This document shows positions 26,049 through 35,123 of a DNA stretch of 64,000 nucleotides, one piece after another. The DNA lies in assembly GCF_030683065.1 (NCBI RefSeq), contig NZ_JAUXMX010000063.1, positions 1-64,000 on the forward strand, in the 5' to 3' direction. Position numbers and translations under genes: made by a program. Positions within the stretch are counted from its first letter, which is position 1. The number at the start of each line of letters is the position of its first letter. The notes below the pieces were generated by a model. The model made no database searches and was not told the origin of the DNA. It saw only the letters and a list, made by a program, of their open reading frames with translations. The stretch comes from Pseudomonas sp. GTDB lineage: Bacteria; Pseudomonadota; Gammaproteobacteria; Pseudomonadales; Pseudomonadaceae.

Positions 26049-26966
26049 CTACTTCTTGTCACCGAAGGTGGCTTTGACGATTTCACCGATACCGCTGACC
26101 GCGCCGATTACCTGGCTGGCTTCCAGTGGCATCAGGATCACCTTGCTGTTGTTGGCGCTGGCCAGTTGGCCCAGGGTGTCGATGTATTTCTGCGCGACGA
26201 AGTAGTTGATCGCCTGCACGTTGCCGCTGGCGATGGCGTCGGAGACCACCCGGGTGGCTTCGGCTTCGGCGCCGGCAGCGCGTTCGCGGGCTTCTGCTTC
26301 GAGGAAGGCAGCCTGGCGTTGGCCTTCGGCCTCGAGGATTTGTGCCTGCTTCTTGCCTTCGGCAGTAAGAATGGCAGCGGCGCGCAGGCCTTCGGCTTCA
26401 AGGATCTGTGCACGCTTGATGCGCTCGGCCTTCATCTGTCCGGACATGGCTGCCATCAGGTCGGCGGGCGGGCTGATGTCCTTGATCTCGATGCGGGTGA
26501 TCTTGATCCCCCAGGGAGCGGTCGCCTCATCCACGGTGCGCAACAGTTTCTCGTTGATCGCGTCGCGCTGGCTGAGCATGGCGTCCAGTTCCATCGAGCC
26601 GAGTACGGTACGGATGTTGGTCTGCAGCAGGTTGCGGATTGCGTGGGTGAGGTTGTTCACCTCATAGGCGGCCTGGGCTGCGTTGATTACTTGGAAGAAG
26701 CACACCGCATCGATCTGCACGGCGGCGTTGTCGGCGGTGATCACTTCCTGTGGCGGAATATCCAGTACGGTTTCCATCACGCTGAGCTTGTGGCCGATGC
26801 GGTCCATCACCGGCACGATGATGTTCAGACCCGGGGTCAGGGTGTTGGTGTAGCGGCCGAAGCGCTCGACCGTCCACTGCGAACCCTGGGGCACCACTTT
26901 GAAGCCCATAAAGACCACTGCGACGGCCAGGCCGACGAAGAGAAAGATCACGCTGCCGATTTCCAT
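26049..26966 (-). CDS. qmcA: QmcA-like SPFH domain protein
   Basis: 305-residue protein with an N-terminal membrane helix (IFLFVGLAVAVVFMGF), an SPFH domain (VPQGSQWTVERFGRYTNTLTPGLNIIVP, then VLDIPPQEVITADNAAVQIDAVCFFQV), and a long alanine/glutamate-rich coiled coil with repeated units of the form ILEAEG.RAA (~185-255). The coiled coil drives ring assembly in relatives. It is the first gene of a two-gene unit with the short NfeD protein. Start ATG at 26966 follows AGGAA at nine bases. Confidence 0.88.
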   Translation of the reverse strand: MEIGSVIFLFVGLAVAVVFMGFKVVPQGSQWTVERFGRYTNTLTPGLNIIVPVMDRIGHKLSVMETVLDIPPQEVITADNAAVQIDAVCFFQVINAAQAAYEVNNLTHAIRNLLQTNIRTVLGSMELDAMLSQRDAINEKLLRTVDEATAPWGIKITRIEIKDISPPADLMAAMSGQMKAERIKRAQILEAEGLRAAAILTAEGKKQAQILEAEGQRQAAFLEAEARERAAGAEAEATRVVSDAIASGNVQAINYFVAQKYIDTLGQLASANNSKVILMPLEASQVIGAVSGIGEIVKATFGDKK

Positions 26967-27058
26967 GAGGCGTATTTCCTTTTGGGTAGCTTGTAAGGTT
27001 GCGGCCGATTGTAAGCCTATGGCCGCGCTTTTGCCCGGCGCCAGGGCAAACTTATGAG

Positions 27059-28660
27059 TCAGTATGTGTGGCGTTGCAGGGCAGCCAGCAATTTTCGATC
27101 CCGCGCGTAAAGGTCATTGCGCAGGATCAGTTCGCCGTCGGCGTTGACCTCGGCAGTCCAGTAGGCGAGGACGATCGGCAGACGCTCGCGCATTGGGAAT
27201 TCCGTGGTTTTGCCGCTGGCCAGCAGATGTGCGATCTCTGCACAGTCATCGGCCGGCAGCAGGCTGTCGAGCAGTTTGACGATGCCTTCGATGCGCACAC
27301 AACCGGAGCTGAAGGCGCGCGGTGACTTGCTGAACAGGTGCTGGCTGGGGGTGTCGTGCAGGTACACGGAGAACGGGTTGGTGAAGCGGATGACCAGTTG
27401 CCCAAGGGGGTTTTTCGGTCCGGCATCCTGGCGCAGCATGATCGCCCCAGGGTTGTACCAGTCGACCGTGGCCGGATCGAGCAGGTTGCCGTTGCGGTCG
27501 AGCACGCGCAACTGCTGGCGCTGTAGATAACCGAGGTCGCGGCGGATCTCCGGCAGCTTGTCCTCGCGCAGGATGGTCGGCGGCACGGTCCATGTCGGGT
27601 TGAGGGTCAGGTGGCTGACCAGCGACTTCAACTGCGGCGTCTGGCGTGCCGGCCGTCCGACCTGAGCGCGGCCCTGCCACAGCAGCTGATGATCGCGGTA
27701 ATAACTGAGTCGGCCGCCGGCAATATCCACCAGCATGGTTTCGGCCTCGATGTCACCGGCCAGCCAGCGCCAGCGCTCAAGGTTGACCCGCAGCTGTTCG
27801 AGGCGTTCGATGGCACTGGTATTCAGGGCGGTCAGGCTAGCCGGGCCGATCAGTGCGTCGGCTTGCAGACCATGGCGAGCCTGGAAGCGCTCCACGGCAG
27901 CGACCAGGGGCGCGTCATAGTGGTCGCTGGCGGGGCGTTCATCTATATAGCCTTCGGCGGCCAGTCGCGCCGCTAGCAGCGGAACGCGCGGATCGCGCAT
28001 GTCCGGGCGTAGCAGGCGGCCGCTGGGAATCGGCATCCACTCGCTGCGTGGCAGGCGGCGACGCTCGGCGTAGGCCCGGCGCAGCTCTTGGTACTGATGC
28101 AAAGCCGGTCGCGCCGTGGCGAAGGCCGCCGGCAGGTCGTCGAGGCCCTGCCAGGCCAGGCTGAGCAGGCTGGTGGGCGGTGTCGGGTTGAGGCTGTTGG
28201 GCGCGCGCCAGAAGGGTTCAATCGATTCTTGCGCCACCCGGCCGCGCGCCAGGTGCTGCAGGGCTTGCAGGTAATTGTGGCTGATCAGCACGTCGGCGCA
28301 GGCGCGCTGCTGGGGATCCGTCGGCGGTGGGGCGCGCAGGCTGTCGAGCCGATACTCGCCCGGATCGAGGCCGTCGTCGGCCAGTTGCTCCAGTTCGTGC
28401 CGCAACGCCGCCCGCCGGCTAGGCTCCTGCCAGAGTGGGGCGAACGCTTGGCGCGCATACAGCTCGTGCAGCAGGCCAGGCACGTGCAGCGCTGTGCTCG
28501 CGAGCTGTGGCGCACAGACACTTGGTTGTGCGGCGAAGCTCTGGCGGATCGCCTGACTCGCGCTGTCATCGACGGCGTAGGCCTGGGCGGTGAGCGCGAG
28601 CAGACAGCCGGTGGTCAGGCAATGTGCGGTTTTTTTGTACAATCGCGAGTTGCAGTCCAT
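27059..28660 (-). CDS. L,D-transpeptidase, YcbB/LdtD type
   Basis: 533-residue periplasmic enzyme that makes 3-3 cross-links between meso-diaminopimelate residues in peptidoglycan. It has a signal peptide (~10-30), then a long scaffold domain. A peptidoglycan-binding domain contains VAAVERFQARHGLQADALIG near 260. The YkuD catalytic domain has HDTPSQHLFSKSPRAFSSGC, with the nucleophile C454 in SSGCVRIEG. The total length and order match E. coli YcbB. It is divergent from a second, unrelated L,D-transpeptidase-fold gene at 28797, with a 136-bp shared upstream region. Confidence 0.88.
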   Translation of the reverse strand: MDCNSRLYKKTAHCLTTGCLLALTAQAYAVDDSASQAIRQSFAAQPSVCAPQLASTALHVPGLLHELYARQAFAPLWQEPSRRAALRHELEQLADDGLDPGEYRLDSLRAPPPTDPQQRACADVLISHNYLQALQHLARGRVAQESIEPFWRAPNSLNPTPPTSLLSLAWQGLDDLPAAFATARPALHQYQELRRAYAERRRLPRSEWMPIPSGRLLRPDMRDPRVPLLAARLAAEGYIDERPASDHYDAPLVAAVERFQARHGLQADALIGPASLTALNTSAIERLEQLRVNLERWRWLAGDIEAETMLVDIAGGRLSYYRDHQLLWQGRAQVGRPARQTPQLKSLVSHLTLNPTWTVPPTILREDKLPEIRRDLGYLQRQQLRVLDRNGNLLDPATVDWYNPGAIMLRQDAGPKNPLGQLVIRFTNPFSVYLHDTPSQHLFSKSPRAFSSGCVRIEGIVKLLDSLLPADDCAEIAHLLASGKTTEFPMRERLPIVLAYWTAEVNADGELILRNDLYARDRKLLAALQRHTY

Positions 28661-28796
28661 GATTCGCCAGTTCTGTGATGACGCTATGTCGTCTGATTAG
28701 GTGATCGCAGTTCGGTTCATCGCCGGGGCGATTGAAAAAGGCGCTTGCAAGTGCTCGCGGACTGTTCGCCGCAGTGTACACAGGAGATCCCTGCAC

Positions 28797-29504
28797 ATGA
28801 CCAACTCACTTCGCCGGCTTGGCCTCACGCTGACCGGGCTGTGCCTGCTGGCGTCGCCCTGGCTGGCGACGGCATCCGCTGCGCAACCATTGTTCGACGG
28901 CCTGTCGCGTGCCGCGCCCGGACTCGATCGCCAAGTACTTGAGCAGGCACTGGTGGCCATGCAGTGCGCGCTCAAACATGGCGCAGAGCCGGCGCAGCGC
29001 CTGGCGGTAATCGACTATGCCCAGCCGTCCACTGCCCGCCGCTTGTGGATCTTCGACCTGCAGAAACAAAGCCTGCTGTTGAGCGATCTGGTTGCCCATG
29101 GTCGTCATTCCGGTGAGAATTTTGCCACGCGCTTTTCCAACACCCAGGACAGCTATCAGTCGAGTCTGGGCTTGTTCCGCGCTGCGGAGAGCTACAGCGG
29201 CAAGCACGGCTATTCGTTGCGCATGGATGGGCTAGAGGCCGGGGTAAACGACCGTGCCCGCGCGCGCGCCATCGTTATTCACGCTGCCAGTTACGTCGAT
29301 CCGCGCCTGGCCAAGACTCAGGGCCGGATTGGCCGCAGCCTCGGTTGCCCGGCGGTGCGCCCCGAAGTGGCGCGGATGGTGGTCGACCAGCTCAAGGGCG
29401 GCCAGTTCATCTTCGCCTGGTACCCGGATCAGGACTGGTTGCAGAGCTCCGCTTACCTCAACTGCCCGCCACGCAAGGGCGAGACGGTCGTCGCCCAGCG
29501 CTGA
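28797..29504 (+). CDS. Murein L,D-transpeptidase catalytic domain protein (YkuD_2 type)
   Basis: 235-residue secreted protein with a signal peptide (residues ~1-28, ending TASAAQPL). The catalytic segment is visible as H162 in IVIHAASYVDP and C184 in GRSLGCPAV, the HxxxxxxG/SxGC pattern of the YkuD_2 family, preceded by LWIFDLQKQSLLLSDLVAHGR. Such proteins are predicted cell-wall L,D-transpeptidases; activity is proven for few. An upstream in-frame start at 28701 would bury the signal peptide, so ATG at 28797, with CAGGAG before it, is chosen. It is paired head to head with the YcbB-type gene. Confidence 0.8.
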   Translation: MTNSLRRLGLTLTGLCLLASPWLATASAAQPLFDGLSRAAPGLDRQVLEQALVAMQCALKHGAEPAQRLAVIDYAQPSTARRLWIFDLQKQSLLLSDLVAHGRHSGENFATRFSNTQDSYQSSLGLFRAAESYSGKHGYSLRMDGLEAGVNDRARARAIVIHAASYVDPRLAKTQGRIGRSLGCPAVRPEVARMVVDQLKGGQFIFAWYPDQDWLQSSAYLNCPPRKGETVVAQR

Positions 29505-29523
29505 GCAGCTAAGCACAGGGCCC

Positions 29524-29634
29524 GTAGGTCGGGTTGGCGGCGACTGTCGCCATCTCGGCCGCAACATTGCTGCTGAACGCCGCGTAACCCGACACGGCGT
29601 CAGCAGGTTCTGGGCGATGATGGGTTACGCCGCG
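29524..29634. repeat. Dispersed inverted repeat, family C
   Basis: Arms GTAGGTCGGGTTGGCGGCG (from 29524) and GCCGCGTAACCCGACA (ending about 29594) are complementary, and a further arm TGGGTTACGCCGCG follows near 29620. It lies between the converging L,D-transpeptidase and GspE-like genes. Confidence 0.7.
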
Positions 29635-29706
29635 CAGAGAATGCAGCTCGATCAAATATCGCTCGAGCGGCTGACCCATCCTTCGGTTGAGCCGCGGCGG
29701 CGGTCG

Positions 29707-31491
29707 CTACTTCTGTTCGCTCTGCGGTGTGACCCTTAGCACTTCTTCGATGGTGGTCAGGCCGGCGGCGACTTTTTGCGCGCCGGACAGGCGCAGGCTG
29801 CGCATACCTTCTTTAAATGCATGCCGGCGCAGGGCGCTGAGGTCGGTGTCGGCGTTGATCAGCGATTTGACGGCATCGTTGAGCTGCATGATTTCGTAGA
29901 CTCCGGCACGCCCGCGGTAGCCGGTATCGCGGCACTCCAGGCAACCCACGGCCTTGTGCGCGCCGGTTGGCAACGGCGCGTTCCAGGGTTTGGTCAGGCT
30001 CTGCCAGTCGTCTTCGCTGAGTTCGTGCGGTGCCTTGCAGTGCGGGCACAGGGTGCGCACCAGGCGCTGGGCCATGACCCCGAGCAGGGTGGCCTTGAGC
30101 AGATAATGCGGCACGCCCAGTTCGAGCAGGCGGGTGATGGCGCTGGGGGCGTCATTGGTGTGCAGGGTCGAGAGCACCAGATGGCCGGTCAGCGCGGCCT
30201 GGATTGCCATCTCGGCGGTTTCCAGGTCGCGGATCTCGCCGATCATGATGATGTCCGGGTCCTGGCGCATCAGCGCGCGCACCCCGCTGGCGAAGCTCAG
30301 GTCGATGTTGTGCTGCACCTGCATCTGGTTGAACGCACCCTCGATCATCTCGATCGGGTCTTCGATGGTGCAGACATTGACCTGGGGCGTGGCCAGTTGC
30401 TTGAGCGTGGTGGAGATCGTGGTGGTTTTGCCCGAGCCGGTGGGGCCGGTGACCAGGATGATGCCGTTGGGCTGGCTGGTCATGCTGGCCCAGCGCTTCA
30501 TGTCGTCCGGTGAGAAGCCCAGTTGGTCGAAGCTTTTCAGCAGCACCTCAGGGTCGAAGATGCGCATCACCAGCTTTTCACCAAAGGCGGTGGGCAGGGT
30601 CGACAGGCGTAGTTCGATCTCGCCGCCCTCCGGGGTTTTGGTCTTGACCCTGCCGTCCTGGGGTTTGCGTTTCTCGGCGACGTTCATCCGGCCAAGGCTT
30701 TTCAGGCGGCTGACCACCGCCATGGTGACCTGCGGCGGGAACTGGTAGACGGTGTGCAGCACGCCATCGATGCGAAAGCGCACGCTGCCCTGCTCGCGCC
30801 GCGGTTCGATGTGGATATCGCTGGCGCGTTGCTGGAAGGCGTACTGGAACAGCCAGTCGACAATGTTGACGATGTGCGCATCGTTGGCGTCCGGCTCTTG
30901 ATCCTGGGCGCCGAGGTTGAGCAGTTGCTCGAAGTTGCCGACGCCGCTGATCTTGCTATCGCCGGCGCTGGCGCCGCTAACCGACTTGGCGAGGCGATAG
31001 AACTCCACAGTAAAGCGCTGGATATCCGCCGGATTGGCGACTACCCGCTTGATCGGGCGCTTGAGTACGTGGGTCAGGTTGGCTTCCCAGCTGCGCATCA
31101 GCGGCTGCGCACTGGCGATGGTCACCGCATCCGGGGCCACCGCTACGGCGAGGATCTTGTGCCGTTGGGCAAAGGCGTAGGACATCAGCGGGGTAATGGC
31201 GGCGACATCGATCTTTAGCGGATCGATGCGCAGATAGGGTTGGCCGGCGAACTCCGCCAGCCAGACGGTGAGACTTTCCAGGTCGAGTTTTTTGCCCGGA
31301 TGGCTGAGGTCGTCGACCTGCTGCGCGGCGAGAAACTCCAGCGGATGCTGCTGGTTGTTCACCGCACTACGACGAATGGCCAGGCATTGTTCGGCGCTGT
31401 CCTGATCGACCCGGCCCCGGGCGACCAGTTCGCGCAGCAGGTCGCCGAGGTCGAGGGTGCGGTCGGCGGTGGGCGAGGTGATGGCGGACAT
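29707..31491 (-). CDS. GspE/PilB-type secretion ATPase
   Basis: 594-residue ATPase. The N-terminal domain resembles the T2SSE N-domain (about residues 60-170). The core has Walker A GPTGSGKTT (~345-353), the aspartate-box region TIEDPIE, Walker B MIGEIRDLETAE and the His-box LSTLHTNDAP. A cysteine pair CPHC ... CLEC near 470-505 is the GspE/PilB zinc site. No other secretion or pilus genes are near, so the partner apparatus is unknown. In-frame ATG at 31524 is possible, but ATG at 31491 (MSAITSPT) follows TAGGGAG. A similar orphan ATPase occupies this spot in P. aeruginosa as I recall. Confidence 0.85.
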   Translation of the reverse strand: MSAITSPTADRTLDLGDLLRELVARGRVDQDSAEQCLAIRRSAVNNQQHPLEFLAAQQVDDLSHPGKKLDLESLTVWLAEFAGQPYLRIDPLKIDVAAITPLMSYAFAQRHKILAVAVAPDAVTIASAQPLMRSWEANLTHVLKRPIKRVVANPADIQRFTVEFYRLAKSVSGASAGDSKISGVGNFEQLLNLGAQDQEPDANDAHIVNIVDWLFQYAFQQRASDIHIEPRREQGSVRFRIDGVLHTVYQFPPQVTMAVVSRLKSLGRMNVAEKRKPQDGRVKTKTPEGGEIELRLSTLPTAFGEKLVMRIFDPEVLLKSFDQLGFSPDDMKRWASMTSQPNGIILVTGPTGSGKTTTISTTLKQLATPQVNVCTIEDPIEMIEGAFNQMQVQHNIDLSFASGVRALMRQDPDIIMIGEIRDLETAEMAIQAALTGHLVLSTLHTNDAPSAITRLLELGVPHYLLKATLLGVMAQRLVRTLCPHCKAPHELSEDDWQSLTKPWNAPLPTGAHKAVGCLECRDTGYRGRAGVYEIMQLNDAVKSLINADTDLSALRRHAFKEGMRSLRLSGAQKVAAGLTTIEEVLRVTPQSEQK

Positions 31492-31602
31492 GGGGCTCCC
31501 TAAAGTCTTGGCTCTTGGCTGCACGTCGCAACGTGCAGGGGGACTGGGCGTCCCCCTGGCTCCTATGAGAAGCGCTGAAGCGATAGACGGATCGCTTGCA
31601 GC

Positions 31603-32967
31603 TTACTTCACCAACATTCTCCAGGACTTGAGCGATGCCACAATATGGGCCTGGGCTTGGCGTGCGGCCAGCGACTCGGGGTCGATGGCGCGGTTGGCCT
31701 GCTCGCTCAGTTTGCTCAGTTCGCCATACAGGCGATCGACTTCCGGCACCTCGAGTACGCTGCGAGCCATGCGCAGCCAGGCTAGCAAGCGCTCAATGCG
31801 CGGCAGTTGCTCAGCCAGGTCTTCCGGCTGCTTCTGGTAGCGGTTCAATTGCAGGTCACGGCCTTCCTCGGCCAGCAAGGTTGGCAGCCAGTTGCCCAGC
31901 GGTGCAGCGCCCTGACGATTACCGCGGCTGTTGCGCTCGGTCGTCCAGCCTTTGGCCAGCAGCCAGCGTGAGCTGTTCAGGGAGAACTGGCCCCAGCGCG
32001 TGCCCTCAAGTTCTGCGGCGAACTGCGCGGGTGCTGCCTTGCGCACGGCGTCGTCGAGTTGACCCGCTTGCACTCTCGGGCGCCAGTCGTTGAGCAGGGC
32101 GTCGAGGGTCAGGCGCAGCTCGCTGCTGCTGCTGCGTGGAGCGGCTTGGCCGAGGCTGCCAATCAATGCACGTATGCCGACCAGTTGTTCCAACCAGTCG
32201 ACCAGCAGTCGCCAGTGGCCATTGAAGCGGTATTGCTCGGCCAGGCGCTGGCTGCTGCCGAGCAGATGCCAGGTGATGGCGGCAAAGCCGTCATCCAGGC
32301 TCATCTCGGCGTTCAGTTCGGGAGCTGGCAAGCTGAGGCTATAACTGCTGGCGTCGAACAGGCGGTAGCCGCGCTCGGCCTTGCTGATGTCGCACGGCAT
32401 TAGCGGCAGATCGGCGGCGAGTTCGGCAGCCAACTCCAGCAAGGCTTCAGGTTCACCCTGACGCAGCTCCAGCTCCAGCTCGCAGATTTCTTCCTCGCCT
32501 TCTCCGGCGATGACTTTGCCAAGGTCCAGGGCTGCCTCGATGACCACCTTGGCCTTGCCGCGACCCCAGGCGATGTCGGCGCGCTCGCGGATGAAGTCGG
32601 TACTGAAGATCGGCTGCAGCAGGGTCTTGTCCAGGTCGGCCAAGGCAACTGGCCAACAGCTGTCGTCGAGCTTGCTCAGGTCCAGTTCGGCCTGTTCCAG
32701 GTACCAGTCGAATTCGTTGCGCTCGGACAGGCCGGCAATGCTCTGGCCACGACTTTTCAGGGTCTGGATAAAGGCGTCGCCATCGCGGCGGATGCGCAAT
32801 GCGACTTTTGCCTGGGCCAGATCACGGGCGGGCGTGTCGTAATATTGATTAAACAGCTCGCGCTGCTCCCAGCCGCTCTTGTTGCGCTTCTTCAGCAGCG
32901 GGTGCTCGCGCAGGGCTGCCAGGGTGTCGCGGCTGACCCGCAATTTGATTTCGGTTTCTTTGACCAT
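31603..32967 (-). CDS. CYTH and CHAD domain protein (inorganic triphosphatase-like)
   Basis: 454-residue cytosolic protein. The N-terminal CYTH domain (~1-205) starts with the ETEIKLRV signature, whose glutamates bind metal-triphosphate; arginine/lysine-rich strands (KVALRIRRDGDAFIQTLKSRG) form the tunnel. The C-terminal half (~225-454) is an alpha-helical CHAD domain with conserved histidine/arginine positions (WRLLVDWLEQLVGIRAL). E. coli YgiF, with the same two domains, hydrolyses inorganic triphosphate. The neighbour on the other strand is a phosphate transporter operon, consistent with a role in polyphosphate or phosphate metabolism (inference). Confidence 0.85.
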   Translation of the reverse strand: MVKETEIKLRVSRDTLAALREHPLLKKRNKSGWEQRELFNQYYDTPARDLAQAKVALRIRRDGDAFIQTLKSRGQSIAGLSERNEFDWYLEQAELDLSKLDDSCWPVALADLDKTLLQPIFSTDFIRERADIAWGRGKAKVVIEAALDLGKVIAGEGEEEICELELELRQGEPEALLELAAELAADLPLMPCDISKAERGYRLFDASSYSLSLPAPELNAEMSLDDGFAAITWHLLGSSQRLAEQYRFNGHWRLLVDWLEQLVGIRALIGSLGQAAPRSSSSELRLTLDALLNDWRPRVQAGQLDDAVRKAAPAQFAAELEGTRWGQFSLNSSRWLLAKGWTTERNSRGNRQGAAPLGNWLPTLLAEEGRDLQLNRYQKQPEDLAEQLPRIERLLAWLRMARSVLEVPEVDRLYGELSKLSEQANRAIDPESLAARQAQAHIVASLKSWRMLVK

Positions 32968-33079
32968 GATGGTGAGCTAAGCGCCTACAGTGAAATTGTG
33001 ACAGTCTGATGATGCGTGCTGGCGAGCTTTTCGAGCGGTCCGTATACTTGCCGCCTTCTCTAACGCCTGGGTTCACCCA

Positions 33080-33757
33080 ATGCCACTCAATCCATTCGCC
33101 AGTCTGTTCGGCCGCTCGCCCATTGGGCCGATGCAGAAGCACTTCGCCAAAGCCCATGAGTGCGCAGCGCACCTGGTACCTTTTTTCGACGCCGTGATGG
33201 CTGAGGATTGGGTCAAGGTCGCGCAGGTGCAGCAGGATATGGCGCGGCTAGAGGACGAAGCCGACAAACTCAAGAAAAGCGTGCGTCTGCATTTGCCCAA
33301 GAGCTTGTTTTTGCCAGTGCCGCGTTCGGATTTGCTTGAGTTGTTGAGTGTACAGGACAAAGTCGCCAACCGCGCCAAGGACATCGCCGGCCTGATGCTG
33401 GGTCGCGAAATGGCTATCCCCCAGCCCCTGCAGGCACTGATGCGCGCTTTCGTTCAGCGCACCGTGGATGCCAGCGCCCAGGCGCTCAAGGCAATGAACG
33501 AGCTGGACGAGTTGCTGGAAACCGGCTTTGGTGGTCGCGAAGCGGCGCTGGTCGAGTCCATGGTGGTGGAGCTTGAGCAGATTGAGCGCGACACCGACGT
33601 CATGCAGATCGAGGTGCGCCGCGTCCTGTTCAAACTGGAAAAGGACCTTCCCCCGGTCAACGTGATGTTCCTCTACCAGATCATCGAATGGATCGGCGAT
33701 GTCGCCGACCGTGCCGAACGCGTCGGCAACCGACTGGAACAACTGCTGGCGCGCTAA
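33080..33757 (+). CDS. DUF47/PhoU-like protein (TIGR00153)
   Basis: 225-residue helical cytosolic protein. FGRSPIGPMQKHFAKAHECAAHLVPFF and acidic helices VQQDMARLEDEADKLKKSVR and LVESMVVELEQIERDTDVMQIE match the PhoU-like DUF47 family. These proteins are typically encoded just before low-affinity Pit transporters and modulate them. Pit follows 39 bp downstream, so the pair is an operon. The start at 33080 (MPLNPFASLFG) has no strong ribosome binding site but agrees with the family. Confidence 0.87.
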   Translation: MPLNPFASLFGRSPIGPMQKHFAKAHECAAHLVPFFDAVMAEDWVKVAQVQQDMARLEDEADKLKKSVRLHLPKSLFLPVPRSDLLELLSVQDKVANRAKDIAGLMLGREMAIPQPLQALMRAFVQRTVDASAQALKAMNELDELLETGFGGREAALVESMVVELEQIERDTDVMQIEVRRVLFKLEKDLPPVNVMFLYQIIEWIGDVADRAERVGNRLEQLLAR

Positions 33758-33796
33758 GCGCCAGTTTCCTTTCTGGAATCTACGGATTAATTATTT

Positions 33797-35059
33797 ATGT
33801 CTATGATTGCGGACTACGGCCTCGTACTCCTGCTGCTCGCCTGTCTCTTCGGCTTTTTCATGGCCTGGGGCGTAGGCGCCAATGATGTGGCTAATGCCAT
33901 GGGCACCTCGGTTGGCTCGCGCGCGCTGACCATCAAGCAGGCGATCCTGATCGCCATGGTCTTCGAGTTTGCCGGCGCTTATCTGGCCGGCGGCCAGGTC
34001 ACCGAAACGATCAAGAGCGGCATCGTCGATGCCGACCTGATTCCACCGGAGCTGATGGTGCTGGGCATGATGTCGGCGCTGCTGGCGGCCGGTACCTGGC
34101 TGTTGATCGCCTCGACCCGCGGCTGGCCGGTGTCCACCACCCACTCGATTGTCGGTGCGGTGATTGGCTTCGCTGCGGTCGGCGTGTCCATGGATGCGGT
34201 CAACTGGAGCGGCGTTGGCCCGATTGTCGCAAGCTGGGTGGTATCGCCGGTACTCTCCGGCACCATCGCCTTCGGTCTGTTCGTCAGCGTGCAGAAGTTG
34301 ATCATCGACACTGATGAACCCTTCCTCAACGCCAAGCGTTTCGTGCCGCTGTATATGTTCGCCACCGGTTTTATGGTCAGCATCATGACCCTGACCAAGG
34401 GTCTCAAGCACATCGGCCTGGACCTCTCCAGTACTGAGGGTTTCCTCCTCGCCACGGGTGTCGGGGTGATGGTGATGTTGCTCGGCATTGCCCTGCTCAG
34501 CCGGATCAAGATCGACGTCGAGGCGGACAAGGACTTCCACTACGCCAGCGTGGAGAAGGTCTTCGCCGTACTGATGATCTTCACTGCCTGCTCCATGGCC
34601 TTCGCCCACGGCTCCAACGACGTGGCCAATGCCGTCGGTCCGCTGGCGGCCATCGTTGGGGTAATCCAGTCCGGCGGCGAAGCAGTCGGGGCCAAGGCGG
34701 CGCTGCCAGCCTGGGTGCTGCTGCTCGGCGCTGTGGGTATCGTCATCGGCCTGGCCACCTATGGCTACAAGGTGATCGCCACCATCGGCAAGCAAATCAC
34801 CGAACTGACCCCGAGCCGTGGTTTTGCCGCCGAACTGGCCACTGCCACCACCGTGGTCGGCGCCTCGGCCATCGGCTTGCCGGTGTCCACCACCCATACC
34901 CTGGTCGGCGCAGTATTGGGCGTCGGCCTGGCGCGCGGTATCGGTGCGTTGAACCTGGGCGTGATCGGCAAGATCTTCATGTCCTGGCTGATTACCCTGC
35001 CGATCGGTGCGGCCCTGGCCATCGTGTTCTTCTATATCCTGCGCGGCATCTTCCTCTGA
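33797..35059 (+). CDS. pitA: Low-affinity inorganic phosphate transporter (Pit family)
   Basis: 420-residue inner-membrane transporter, two repeated halves of about five helices each. The twin signature motifs GVGANDVANAMGTSVGSRAL (N-terminal) and AHGSNDVANAVGPLAAI (C-terminal) are diagnostic of PiT proteins. Paired PVSTTHSIVGA and PVSTTHTLVGA segments confirm the duplication. It probably imports metal-phosphate complexes with protons. It is co-transcribed with the DUF47 gene. Confidence 0.93.
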   Translation: MSMIADYGLVLLLLACLFGFFMAWGVGANDVANAMGTSVGSRALTIKQAILIAMVFEFAGAYLAGGQVTETIKSGIVDADLIPPELMVLGMMSALLAAGTWLLIASTRGWPVSTTHSIVGAVIGFAAVGVSMDAVNWSGVGPIVASWVVSPVLSGTIAFGLFVSVQKLIIDTDEPFLNAKRFVPLYMFATGFMVSIMTLTKGLKHIGLDLSSTEGFLLATGVGVMVMLLGIALLSRIKIDVEADKDFHYASVEKVFAVLMIFTACSMAFAHGSNDVANAVGPLAAIVGVIQSGGEAVGAKAALPAWVLLLGAVGIVIGLATYGYKVIATIGKQITELTPSRGFAAELATATTVVGASAIGLPVSTTHTLVGAVLGVGLARGIGALNLGVIGKIFMSWLITLPIGAALAIVFFYILRGIFL

Positions 35060-35123
35060 GCTAGCGGTTTCATCCGTACCGGCGTTGCCCCTATGATGGC
35101 GGCAACGTCCGCGGAGACCGTCA

